Of a stretch of 64,000 bases of DNA, positions 36,696-45,133 are shown piece after piece. Numbering within the stretch: the stretch's first letter is position 1; every line of letters starts with the position of its first letter. A program made the translations under genes and the position numbers. Location of the stretch: positions 62,001 through 126,000 of the forward strand of contig JABABQ010000014.1 in assembly GCA_014238155.1 (NCBI GenBank), in the 5' to 3' direction. The DNA comes from Rhizobiaceae bacterium. Lineage in GTDB: Bacteria; Pseudomonadota; Alphaproteobacteria; Rhizobiales; Rhizobiaceae. The notes below the pieces were generated by a model that searched no databases, was not told the DNA's origin, and saw only the letters and a program-made list of their open reading frames with translations.

Positions 36696-37409
36696 TTATA
36701 GAAATTCGCGTTCTTTATTATAGGGATGCTCAATTCCGTAACCATGCACCGACCGGTATCCGTCATAACGGCGTTCATGGAATTCCATGACGATCCAGAA
36801 AGCCAGAAAGAAGAATGGAGTTACGATCACGATGGCCGTCAATACGGGCATTGGATATTGCATTAAACCGGATGCAACCGCACCGGTTGCGCAAAATACG
36901 ACAAAATAGCCTGCCGTCTTGTGATAGGCCTCAAAAATCCGCCGTCTGGTGGTACGACTATAATGGTCGCCCTGCCAGGTGGACGGGTCTTCCAAATCTG
37001 CAATATTGTAGTATTTGCCGCCATGGGTGCCGCGCAGCATGCCAAACAGCACTTGCACAACGGCCAACATGATCGTCAGAATTCCGAATGTTGCATGCAC
37101 AGAACCGCTAAAACCGCCGCTGACAACAAGTGCCACAGCAAATCCACCGAGCGACAAAAACACCGCCGCATAGAGCCCGTATTTATGGGTGCTGAACCAC
37201 CACCATTCCTTGTGCCACAAACTGACCTTGCGGCGCAGCCCGAATTCCGTTGGGCGCGGTTTGCCATATCGGATTATGGTGATGCAAATTGGCACCCAAA
37301 AGAGCCAAATCCCAACCATCAAAATGGCATGATAATCCCAGTGTATGTTGATCGTTCCCAGGATCGGCAGCGTCGCTTCGGTTGGGATATGGGATAGGGG
37401 GCCGTTCAT
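36696..37409 (-). CDS. Cytochrome b561-like membrane protein
   Basis: A 237-residue inner-membrane protein with five predicted helices. Conserved histidines at helix ends (HWDYHAILM near residue 23, STHKYGLY near 73, SVHATFGI near 103, AYHKTAGYF near 163) fit the four haem ligands of the diheme cytochrome b561 type found with DOMON domains, which moves electrons across the membrane. No DOMON domain is present here. It is transcribed with the hydroxyacid dehydrogenase and the LVIVD protein and 24 bases after the glutathione transferase gene, so it may be the electron outlet of that group (inference). Confidence 0.7.
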   Translation of the reverse strand: MNGPLSHIPTEATLPILGTINIHWDYHAILMVGIWLFWVPICITIIRYGKPRPTEFGLRRKVSLWHKEWWWFSTHKYGLYAAVFLSLGGFAVALVVSGGFSGSVHATFGILTIMLAVVQVLFGMLRGTHGGKYYNIADLEDPSTWQGDHYSRTTRRRIFEAYHKTAGYFVVFCATGAVASGLMQYPMPVLTAIVIVTPFFFLAFWIVMEFHERRYDGYRSVHGYGIEHPYNKEREFL

Positions 37410-37433
37410 ATCGTGCTCTCCACCGGCTTCAGT

Positions 37434-38072
37434 TTACGGCATTGGAACGTCGGTGACATATTTGGGCACCTGATAGCCGCGCTGAACAGCGGGACGTTCA
37501 GCGATGCGCACATACCAGTCCCGAACATTTGGAAAATCGCTCAGATCAACCTGCTGCCAGTCGAAGCGGGAGACCCATGGCCACATCGACATGTCGGCGA
37601 TGGTATATTCGCCGCGCCCGGGTCCGGCGACAAAGTCGCGCCCCTCCAACCTCTTGTTCAGCACTTTATAAAGACGTCGCGCCTCGTTGGAGTAGCGTTC
37701 TTCTGCATAGGCAGATTTGCCCTGATTATATTTCACAAAATGATGCACCTGACCAAGCATCGGGCCCAGGCCACCCATCTGCCACATCAGCCATTCCATC
37801 ATCCGCCAATAGTCCTGCCCTTCAACCTGGAACTGTTTATGTTTGTCAGCGAGATAAAGCATAATTGCTCCGCTCTCCATCAATGCCAGACCCGTATCGC
37901 GATCCACGATCGCCGGAATTCGGTTGTTTGGGGCAATTTCAAGAAAATCGGGAGCGAATTGCTGATCTTTGGAAATATCGATCGAGTGAACGGTGTAATC
38001 TATACCCAACTCTTCCAGCAAAATTGAAACCTTTCGGCCATTTGGTGTTGTCCACGTATACAGGTCGATCAT
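37434..38072 (-). CDS. Glutathione S-transferase
   Basis: A 212-residue cytoplasmic protein with an N-terminal thioredoxin-like domain (YTWTTPNGRKVSILLEELG, typical of the bacterial YfcG/Ure2-like class) and an all-helical C-terminal domain (WLMWQMGGLGPMLGQ). The glutathione-binding cis-Pro and Glu-Ser are in RIPAIVD and LMESGAIM. YfcG-like proteins act as disulfide reductases or transferases with glutathione. First gene of the minus-strand run that leads into the cytochrome b561-like gene. Confidence 0.88.
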   Translation of the reverse strand: MIDLYTWTTPNGRKVSILLEELGIDYTVHSIDISKDQQFAPDFLEIAPNNRIPAIVDRDTGLALMESGAIMLYLADKHKQFQVEGQDYWRMMEWLMWQMGGLGPMLGQVHHFVKYNQGKSAYAEERYSNEARRLYKVLNKRLEGRDFVAGPGRGEYTIADMSMWPWVSRFDWQQVDLSDFPNVRDWYVRIAERPAVQRGYQVPKYVTDVPMP

Positions 38073-38145
38073 ACAATTTTATCCAATCTTAATCTGTCAA
38101 ACGTCACCCACACGCAGCAAGCTCAGCTCCGCAATATTGCCATTT

Positions 38146-38169
38146 TCAACGTCACGGTCAACGTCACGG
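38146..38169 (+). repeat. Perfect 12-bp tandem duplication
   Basis: TCAACGTCACGG occurs twice in a row in the region between the glutathione transferase and the alcohol dehydrogenase genes. The surrounding 297 bases are otherwise without genes and must hold two divergent promoters. The role of the duplication is unknown; it could be a slippage product or a protein-binding repeat. Confidence 0.85.
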
Positions 38170-38338
38170 CGCGCCGAAAAACACCAAGTAAACAGGAAAA
38201 TTGGTTCACCTATGATGATAAATCCAAACTAGCTTGCCTTCAGGTTAAGTCAAGATTGCTATGGACTGTTTGGCCTAATTACAGAAACATTCTTGCCTAT
38301 ATCTAATTATTGGTCCAAATTAATTGTGAAAAGTGAAG

Positions 38339-38352
38339 ATTGGTCGACCAAT
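38339..38352. promoter_or_regulatory. Operator palindrome ATTGGTCGACCAAT (FadR/UxuR-type GntR site)
   Basis: A perfect 14-base palindrome ending 17 bases before the ATG of the alcohol dehydrogenase gene. The consensus ATTGGT-NN-ACCAAT is shared by five other sites in the window and is the shape bound by UxuR/ExuR and other FadR-subfamily GntR regulators. A degenerate half-copy (ATTGGTCC) lies 30 bases upstream. It probably controls the plus-strand operon 38370-46510. Confidence 0.75.
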
Positions 38353-38369
38353 TGGAGTATCGACGCACC

Positions 38370-39566
38370 ATGAATGACCCTGCCCGCACCATGACAACTG
38401 CAAATACCGACTGGTCGGGTGTGAAAACGTCTCCCGACATGCCGGTTCCCGATCAGATGCGGGCATGGGTGCTGGGAGAGCCAGAAGAACTAACCCTTCA
38501 GGACAAGCCTGTTCCGGCACCGGGGAAAGCCGAAGCACTGGTGCGCATTGACGCGGTCGCCATCTGCGCAACCGACCTTGAAATACTGACCTACGGTACG
38601 CCTGCCCTGATCGAAGGAGGCGCACCGTTCAACAAGGGCTTTACCCCTGGTCACGAATATATGGGCACCATTGCGGCTCTCGGCCCTGGCGTTGACGAAT
38701 TTGAAATTGGTGACCGGGTAACGGTTGAAATCCATGCCGGTTGCGGACAATGCAAACGCTGTCGCATGGGGATGTACACATCATGCCACAATTATGGCCT
38801 CAACTACGGTGACCACGACAAGGGCCACCGCGCAAACGGCTTTACCACCGACGGTGGATTTGCCGAATATGCCGTCAACAACATCAATACGATGATCAAG
38901 GTTCCCGACTCCATGTCGGATGAGGAAGCCACACTGGTGGTGACCGCAGGTACTTCCATGTATGGGCTCACCGAACTCGGCGGACTTGTCGCCGGAGAGA
39001 GCGTGGTTGTCATTGGCCCGGGGCCAATCGGACTGCTTGCGGTTGCGGTTGCCAAGGCTTTGGGCGCATCACCGGTGATACTGGTCGGCACACGTGAAAA
39101 CCGAAATGCCATTGGCAGACAACTTGGCGCCGACGTTACAATCAATCCCAAAGACGAAGACCCTGTCGCACGGGTCATGGAACTTACTGGCAAAGGGGCA
39201 GATTATGTTGTCGACTGCGCCGGCAATGAAACCACCGTCAACCAGTCCGTTCACATGACCAATCGCGGTGGGCGCATCTGTCTGGCCGCATTTCCCAAAA
39301 CCGCTGTGGCATTCGATCTTGGCGCGTTGGCTGTCAACAATATCTATCTTTACGGCATTCGTGGAGAGGGCCGCTCTGCAACCCATCGCGCCATGGCTTT
39401 CATGGCCGAAAAGCGGTTTGACGCGCGGCTGGTCCACACTCACACATTTCCTATGGAAGACCTTAAAACCGCACTTCGTTACGCCAAGGAGCGGGTGGAT
39501 GACGCGATCAAGGTCGTGGTGTCAATGCGCCAGAACAGCAAGGCGGCCGAAGAGGCTGCTGAATGA
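38370..39566 (+). CDS. Zinc-dependent alcohol/polyol dehydrogenase (MDR family)
   Basis: A 398-residue medium-chain dehydrogenase. The catalytic zinc is bound by Cys in AICATD, His-Glu in GHEYMG, and a conserved acidic residue; the structural zinc by the cysteines of HAGCGQCKRCRMGMYTSC. NAD motif GPGPIGLLA. An earlier in-frame TTG at 38340 would place the start inside the operator palindrome, so I prefer ATG 38370 (GGAG at 38354-38357). It is the first gene of a block with a DHDPS-family enzyme and a TRAP transporter, so it likely oxidises the imported hydroxy compound. About 40 N-terminal residues precede the usual MDR start. Confidence 0.85.
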   Translation: MNDPARTMTTANTDWSGVKTSPDMPVPDQMRAWVLGEPEELTLQDKPVPAPGKAEALVRIDAVAICATDLEILTYGTPALIEGGAPFNKGFTPGHEYMGTIAALGPGVDEFEIGDRVTVEIHAGCGQCKRCRMGMYTSCHNYGLNYGDHDKGHRANGFTTDGGFAEYAVNNINTMIKVPDSMSDEEATLVVTAGTSMYGLTELGGLVAGESVVVIGPGPIGLLAVAVAKALGASPVILVGTRENRNAIGRQLGADVTINPKDEDPVARVMELTGKGADYVVDCAGNETTVNQSVHMTNRGGRICLAAFPKTAVAFDLGALAVNNIYLYGIRGEGRSATHRAMAFMAEKRFDARLVHTHTFPMEDLKTALRYAKERVDDAIKVVVSMRQNSKAAEEAAE

Positions 39567-39586
39567 GTCAAGAAAGAGAAACATAA

Positions 39587-40516
39587 ATGACCAAAGCAAG
39601 ACGCGGAATTTATGCCGCGGCCGTCTCGCCCTTCAATGAAGACGGCTCACTGAATGCGGATAAATCGATCGCTTACTGCAAGTATCTGTTGTCGCAGGGT
39701 GGTTGTGACGGTGTGGCGCCAACCGGAACCACCGGTGAAGGCTCATCTGTCCCGATGTCCAGTCGTCTGGAACTGCCCGGTGCGTTCGCCGATGCAAAGA
39801 TTGAAACAGACCGGGTAATTTTTGGAACAGGCACACCATCATCTGCCGATTGCGTGGCATTGAGCCGGGCCTGCCTGGACGCTGGCTATGCAAATGTTCT
39901 CGTACTGCCACCCTATTATTACAAAAACCCGTCCGATGACGGAATTTTCAGTCACTTCGCCAATCTGGTGGAAAAAATCGGCGACGACCGGTTGCGGATT
40001 TATCTCTATCATTTTCCGCAAATGTCTCAGGTGCCATTTTCAACTGATCTGGTGAAACGCCTCGTCGCTGCCTATGGACCGGTCATTGCCGGGCTGAAAG
40101 ACAGCAGCGGCGATTTCGAGCAATCACGGGGATTCGTTGAAGCCACAGGCGGTGTCGACAATGACTTCGATGTCTACCCGTCTTCAGAATCAATGTTGTG
40201 GGACGGCCTGTCGATTGGAACTGCTGGAGTAATATCGGGATCCACAAACGCCTTTGGCGCAAAAGCGCAGGCTGCCCTGCAGGCTCCTGAAGGACCCGCA
40301 CGCGATGCCGCAATGGATGCAGTGCGTGCTGCCCGCACCATGGCCGGAGATTTCCCGCTGATGTCTGCGATGAAAACACTCGAAGCATGGCGGACCGGGG
40401 ATGATGACTGGATGAGAATGGCGCCGCCACTTCTGCCCTTAAGTGAAGAACAAAAAGTCGCCCTTCGGTCGTCCGTGGAGGCACTTAACAACACGAATTT
40501 GCAAGCAAACGGTTGA
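39587..40516 (+). CDS. DHDPS/N-acetylneuraminate lyase-family aldolase or dehydratase
   Basis: A 309-residue class I aldolase-type TIM barrel. The substrate carboxylate loop is GTTGEGS, the proton-relay Tyr is in IYLYHFP and the Schiff-base Lys in AGLKDSSGD. Members of this superfamily cleave or dehydrate 2-keto acids (for example 2-keto-3-deoxy-sugar acids) and rarely are true dihydrodipicolinate synthases outside lysine operons. Location between a dehydrogenase and a TRAP transporter makes a catabolic 2-keto-acid lyase or dehydratase the best guess. Specificity unknown. Confidence 0.85.
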   Translation: MTKARRGIYAAAVSPFNEDGSLNADKSIAYCKYLLSQGGCDGVAPTGTTGEGSSVPMSSRLELPGAFADAKIETDRVIFGTGTPSSADCVALSRACLDAGYANVLVLPPYYYKNPSDDGIFSHFANLVEKIGDDRLRIYLYHFPQMSQVPFSTDLVKRLVAAYGPVIAGLKDSSGDFEQSRGFVEATGGVDNDFDVYPSSESMLWDGLSIGTAGVISGSTNAFGAKAQAALQAPEGPARDAAMDAVRAARTMAGDFPLMSAMKTLEAWRTGDDDWMRMAPPLLPLSEEQKVALRSSVEALNNTNLQANG

Positions 40517-40638
40517 ATCACACACAGGAGGTCACAGTACAACAATTAGAGATCCGGCTCGGCGATGCCGATAATTCCGGACAAGGAAACCAAGGAATAC
40601 AATCGATCAAAATTAACCAGTAAATTGGGAGACATATC

Positions 40639-41727
40639 ATGTCTGGAGTAAAAAATTTGGGATCTATGGCTGTTGGAACAGCTATGGTGTTGGCCGGATC
40701 ACTGGGGATAGCCTCCACTGCATCGGCGAAAGAAATTGTCATCCGCATCGGGTCGGGCCATCCACCGACCGTTGTTTATGCGGGTTTGATGAAAAATTAC
40801 TTTCAGCCCGAACTGAAAAAGGCGATCGAATCCCAAACTGATCACACCGTAAAGTTCATCGAAGGATACAGTGGTTCCATTACCAAGGTCTTCGATACCT
40901 TTGAAGGCATTCAGAACGGCGTCCTCGATATTGGTGGTTTCTGCTTCTGCTTTGAAGCTTCCAAGCTTCCGATGCACGCATTCCAGATCATGCTTCCCTT
41001 TGGCACCATGGATCCGGAACAAAGCGTGGCTGTTGCCAATAAAATTTACAAGCAGTTCCCGAGCCTTGAGAAAACCTTCCAGAAGTATAACCAGACCATG
41101 CTCGCGCGGATTGGTGATGGTGGCTACAACCTCGGCACAAACTTTGCTTGGAAGGAATTGTCCGATCTCAAGGGCCGCAAGATTCTCGGTGCCGGCCTCA
41201 ATCTGAACTGGATGGAGCAGGCCAACATCGGCATCATTCCGGTGACCGATGGACTGCCGGGTTGGTATCAGAAGATAAAAACCGGGCTTGCTGAAGGCGG
41301 AATCATGTTCCCCAGCGCCTGGGGACCCGTGTTCAAACTGCATGAAGTTGGAGAGTTTTATACAACTATAGGCTTCGGTTCCATTACCTGGCATGCCCTG
41401 AACGTCAACAACCGCTTCTGGGATCGTCTTCCACCCGAAGTTAAGCCAATTATGATGGAAGTTGCCGGACGATATTCAGTCCAGACCGGTGTGTTCAATA
41501 AAATCGGATACAAAAAGGATATGGATTGGCTGCGTAAAAATATCACTGTGAGCGATCTGCCGGCTTCCGTCCGCCTCGATTGGGCGAAGAGGTTGAAAGA
41601 TTGGCCACAGAAATACGCCGATGAACTTGAAGCCAAAGGTTACCCAGCCAAGGCGATCCTCAACGCGACCCTCGATGAAGCCGAAAAGGCCGGATACACG
41701 TGGCCGGTTCGTTACGTCATCAAATAA
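40639..41727 (+). CDS. dctP: TRAP transporter solute-binding protein (DctP family)
   Basis: A 362-residue periplasmic protein. Signal peptide 1-30 (cleavage after STASA). The DctP fold is shown by GYSGSITKVFDTFEGIQNG and by the ligand-clamp region GYNLGTNFAWKELSDLKGRKI, where a conserved Arg is at GRKI; the later DGLPGWYQKIKTGLAEGG is also typical. It delivers an organic acid to the permeases encoded next. It follows the DHDPS-family gene by about 120 bases and is itself followed by a 13-base hairpin. Confidence 0.9.
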   Translation: MSGVKNLGSMAVGTAMVLAGSLGIASTASAKEIVIRIGSGHPPTVVYAGLMKNYFQPELKKAIESQTDHTVKFIEGYSGSITKVFDTFEGIQNGVLDIGGFCFCFEASKLPMHAFQIMLPFGTMDPEQSVAVANKIYKQFPSLEKTFQKYNQTMLARIGDGGYNLGTNFAWKELSDLKGRKILGAGLNLNWMEQANIGIIPVTDGLPGWYQKIKTGLAEGGIMFPSAWGPVFKLHEVGEFYTTIGFGSITWHALNVNNRFWDRLPPEVKPIMMEVAGRYSVQTGVFNKIGYKKDMDWLRKNITVSDLPASVRLDWAKRLKDWPQKYADELEAKGYPAKAILNATLDEAEKAGYTWPVRYVIK

Positions 41728-41762
41728 ACCAGGCAGACTACGCATTGTAGTTCTTTCAAATG

Positions 41763-41802
41763 TTACCGGCTGAAACCGATTACCTTGGATTTCAGCCGGT
41801 AA
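41763..41802 (+). promoter_or_regulatory. Stem-loop after binding-protein gene
   Basis: A perfect 13-base inverted repeat (TTACCGGCTGAAA at 41763-41775 and its complement at 41790-41802) with a 14-base loop lies between the TRAP binding-protein gene and the small permease gene. The following TTATTCAAATTT is AT-rich but not a T run. Same placement as the hairpins after the other binding-protein genes. Confidence 0.7.
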
Positions 41803-41847
41803 TTATTCAAATTTCGATTTCAATTGACCGCCAAAAAAAGGATCAAA

Positions 41848-42348
41848 ATGTCGCTCATTACATTCAGTGATCGTTTGTCCAAGTTCTTGATGATCGCCGC
41901 CGCTACCTGGGCCTTTGGTCTTTCGTTATTGGTTATGGGGAACATCATAGGCCGGTCAGTTTTCGATTCTCCAATTTACGGCACTGCCGAAATCGTTGCC
42001 GCGTCGATTGTGATAATTGTATACCTGCAGGCTGGTTATGCCATTCGCAGCCGCTCCATGCTCAAGGCCGATTTTCTCGTTATTCGTTTGCCGGACAAGG
42101 TCCAGCGGATATTGCTGGCTATTGGTTATCTTCTGGGGGCGGCGTTCTTCCTGATGATTATCACCGGCGGATGGGCGGAAAGTGTGGCCTCATATGTCGA
42201 TGGTGAATTCGAGGGCGAAGGCGCCTTGCGGGTACCCTCATGGCCAGCGCGCTGGACCGTTTTGATCGGCAGCGCGTTGGCGATGATCAACTACCTGGTT
42301 ATGGCCTATATCGACGTATTTAGGCCGAATGAATTCGATTCCGATTAA
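41848..42348 (+). CDS. dctQ: TRAP transporter small permease (DctQ)
   Basis: A 166-residue membrane protein with four helices (around residues 15-38, 46-70, 88-112 and 130-150), typical of DctQ. The RSVFDSPIYGTAEI segment after the first helix is the usual signature. The ATG at 41848 is preceded by AAGGA; an in-frame TTG at 41824 is less likely. Confidence 0.88.
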   Translation: MSLITFSDRLSKFLMIAAATWAFGLSLLVMGNIIGRSVFDSPIYGTAEIVAASIVIIVYLQAGYAIRSRSMLKADFLVIRLPDKVQRILLAIGYLLGAAFFLMIITGGWAESVASYVDGEFEGEGALRVPSWPARWTVLIGSALAMINYLVMAYIDVFRPNEFDSD

Positions 42349-42402
42349 AAGACCGATACGCGCCACCATCAACTGATATTGGCAATAAGAGAGAATAACC
42401 CT

Positions 42403-43767
42403 TTGTTCGAAGTCAACACTGCCGTTTTGCTGATTGTTAGTCTGGTGGGCCTGGTGGCAATTGGTGTCCATATTGCCATCGCGCTGGGTATGACCAGTGC
42501 GCTTGGAATATTCCTGGTGACGGGTGCCGACGCCTACGCATTCGACACTGTTCAACGCATGTTGGCAGCGACCGCATATGAGGCAATTCGCGCCTACGTT
42601 TTTGCGGTCATTCCGCTGTTTATGCTGATGGGCGAATTTATCGGGAAATCCGGTGTTGTTACCGATGTTTATCGCGGCCTTAACAGGTTGCTGCGCCGAT
42701 TGCCCGGCCGGTTGGCAATTGCCACAATTACCGGCAATGCGCTGTTCTCATTCGTAACGGGTGTCAGTATTGCCTCTGCGGCCGCATTTTCACGCATCGC
42801 CTACCCGGAAATGAAACGATTTGGCTATCACAAGGGTTTTGCATTGGGCACCGTTGCAGGCTCAAGTTGCCTCGGCATGCTGATCCCCCCCTCGGTGCTG
42901 ATGATCGTTTGGGGCATTCTCACCGAACAATCCATTGGACAGATTTTTGCCGCCGGCATTTTTCCCGGCCTGTTATTGGCCTCCCTGTTTATTCTTTATG
43001 TATTGGGCATCGCGATATTGCGGCCGGCCACGGTGGGCATTGGACCGAACGCTGAGCAAATATCCTCCATTGATGACCCGGGCGAAGTTGAGGACGAAGT
43101 CTCAAACCTCCAGTTTTTGATCAGCCTGACAGGTATCATCGTTGTCATTGTCGCGGTTTTGGGAGGAATTTGGTTTGGCATATTCACGCCGACCGAGGGC
43201 GCCAGCGCGGGTGCACTAATCGGCTTGGCGCTGGGCATTATCAAGGGCATGCGTTTGCGTGACATAATCGACTCCATATTGCTGGTCGGGCGAACCTCGG
43301 CTCCGATCCTGCTGTTGTTGATCACCGCATCGCTCTATTCCAGGACCCTGGCTATGACCGGTCTGGCCAATGCCATTGAAGGCGTCTTTTTGGATTCCGG
43401 CATGGAACCCTGGATGATTATCAGCGTTATGGTTTTGATCTGGTTTGCGCTGGGAATGATTGTTGATTCAATTTCCATCATGTTGTTGACCGCAGCTATC
43501 TTTGCGCCGATTGCCGTCCAAATTGGATACGATCCGATTGCCTTTGCCATCATCGGCATTATCGCTATCGAGGCGGGATTGTTGACGCCCCCCTTCGGGC
43601 TGTTGGTTTATACTGTGAAGTCATCGATCCATGAAATCGAGCCGGACATGAGTGTCGTCCCGATATTCAAGAGCTCGACACCCTATTGGATAATCATGCT
43701 GATATGCATGATCTTGATCATTAATTTCCCGGAAATCGCAACCTATCTCCCAAGCCAATTGTTCTAG
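42403..43767 (+). CDS. dctM: TRAP transporter large permease (DctM)
   Basis: A 454-residue polytopic protein with about twelve helices. Family stretches are PLFMLMGEFIGKSGV, VSIASAAAFSRIAYPEM, GSSCLGMLIPPSVLMIVWG and FTPTEGASAGAL. The start is uncertain: TTG 42403 has AGAGAG upstream, and another in-frame TTG lies at 42379. It forms the sodium-driven channel with DctQ. This TRAP system is complete, whereas a second TRAP-type binding protein at 56008-56946 has no permease next to it. Confidence 0.9.
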   Translation: MFEVNTAVLLIVSLVGLVAIGVHIAIALGMTSALGIFLVTGADAYAFDTVQRMLAATAYEAIRAYVFAVIPLFMLMGEFIGKSGVVTDVYRGLNRLLRRLPGRLAIATITGNALFSFVTGVSIASAAAFSRIAYPEMKRFGYHKGFALGTVAGSSCLGMLIPPSVLMIVWGILTEQSIGQIFAAGIFPGLLLASLFILYVLGIAILRPATVGIGPNAEQISSIDDPGEVEDEVSNLQFLISLTGIIVVIVAVLGGIWFGIFTPTEGASAGALIGLALGIIKGMRLRDIIDSILLVGRTSAPILLLLITASLYSRTLAMTGLANAIEGVFLDSGMEPWMIISVMVLIWFALGMIVDSISIMLLTAAIFAPIAVQIGYDPIAFAIIGIIAIEAGLLTPPFGLLVYTVKSSIHEIEPDMSVVPIFKSSTPYWIIMLICMILIINFPEIATYLPSQLF

Positions 43768-43819
43768 GCCAGCGCCGATCGGCCTGAGGCGATAAACAAA
43801 CATAACAAGGATTGTCCCC

Positions 43820-44125
43820 ATGCCTGCTTACTGGATTGCACGCTCGCTGATCAATGAACCGGTAGCTTACAAGCGCTACACAGATCAGATTCCCACAATT
43901 ATCGCCAAATTTGGTGGTAAGGTTCTTGCCCGTGGAGGCAAATATCAGATCATGGAAGGACCTGAAAAATTCAAACGTTTTGTGGTGTTGGAATTTCCTG
44001 ATTTCGAGACCGGGGTCGCCTGTTTCACGTCCAAGGAATATGACGATGCAGCCCGTCACCGCCGCGAAAACGGTGCAGGAGAAGTTGAAACAGTCATTCT
44101 GGATTCCGGCGAATTCACTCAATAG
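43820..44125 (+). CDS. DUF1330-family small protein
   Basis: A 101-residue protein with a ferredoxin-like alpha/beta fold of the DUF1330 family: MPAYWIARSLINEP at the start, GGKVLARGGKYQIMEG in the middle and the FPDFETGVACFTSKEY segment. The conserved Tyr and Gly residues point to a small dimeric, possibly substrate-binding protein. AAGGA precedes the ATG. Its role is not established; it recurs in catabolic operons. Confidence 0.85.
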   Translation: MPAYWIARSLINEPVAYKRYTDQIPTIIAKFGGKVLARGGKYQIMEGPEKFKRFVVLEFPDFETGVACFTSKEYDDAARHRRENGAGEVETVILDSGEFTQ

Positions 44126-44142
44126 TCCAACAAGGCATTCAC

Positions 44143-45117
44143 ATGAAAATTAAACGCGTAATGATCCATAGTCAGGGTGTGCCTGAAGTGATGGTCCTGG
44201 AAGAAGCAGAACTTGCAGCGCCAGGTTCTGGTGAAGTTCAGGTTGAACAAACCGCAATTGGTGTCAACTACATGGACATTTATCAGCGATCCGGTGCCTA
44301 TGACATGTCGCTGCCCAGCCCACTGGGTCTTGAAGCAGCAGGCAACGTCGTGGCTGTCGGGTCGGATGTGAACGGGTTTGAAGTTGGGGACCGGGTTGCC
44401 TATGGGCCGGTATTGGGCGCCTACGCATCCCACCGAAATGTTCCGGCCGCCCGGCTGGTCCAGATTCCAGATGGTATATCTGATGGCCTCGCCGCCGCGG
44501 TTCTGATGAAGGGCACGACGGTCGAATATTTGCTGAACCGAACCTACAAGGTGAAGTCCGGTGAAAATGTCCTGTTCTGGGCAGCATCCGGCGGTGTCGG
44601 TCAGCTTGCCGGTCAATGGGGAGCTCACCTTGGAGCACGTATGATCGGGGTCACTTCAGGCGAAGACAATTGCAGCTCTATCCGCAAACTGGGCTATGCA
44701 GAGGCCATCGACCGAACCTGCGAGAATGTGGGCGATCGCGTGCTGGAACTGACGGATGGTGAGGGTGTCCCTGTTGTCTATGACAGTATCGGCGCCGCGA
44801 GTTTTGACTCGTCGATCAAATCGTTGGCAACCTACGGCATGCTGGTATCCTATGGCGCCACCACGGGAGAGGCACCACCGGTTCCTCCCGGCTTACTCCA
44901 ACACAGCGGTTCGCTTTATTTCACCAGACCGACACTGGCCGATTACATAAAACATCGAGCCGATCTCGAACATGCTGCCAATGAGGTGTTTCGACTGATA
45001 CTGGAAGGGGTTCTGAGCGTTAATATCAATCAGCGCTTGGCTCTGAGCGATGTTGTTGAAGCGCACCATGCTCTGGCGTCGGGAACAACCACCGGGTCGA
45101 CTGTGCTGATACCCTAG
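44143..45117 (+). CDS. Quinone oxidoreductase (zeta-crystallin type)
   Basis: A 324-residue zinc-free medium-chain reductase. It has no structural-zinc cysteine lobe; NADPH binding is marked by WAASGGVGQLAGQWGAHLGA, and the VNYMDIYQRSGAY segment is typical of QorA. Enzymes of this type reduce quinones or enones with NADPH. It lies 17 bases after the DUF1330 gene in the same operon. Confidence 0.9.
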   Translation: MKIKRVMIHSQGVPEVMVLEEAELAAPGSGEVQVEQTAIGVNYMDIYQRSGAYDMSLPSPLGLEAAGNVVAVGSDVNGFEVGDRVAYGPVLGAYASHRNVPAARLVQIPDGISDGLAAAVLMKGTTVEYLLNRTYKVKSGENVLFWAASGGVGQLAGQWGAHLGARMIGVTSGEDNCSSIRKLGYAEAIDRTCENVGDRVLELTDGEGVPVVYDSIGAASFDSSIKSLATYGMLVSYGATTGEAPPVPPGLLQHSGSLYFTRPTLADYIKHRADLEHAANEVFRLILEGVLSVNINQRLALSDVVEAHHALASGTTTGSTVLIP

Positions 45118-45133
45118 AAATGCGTTTTTGAAA

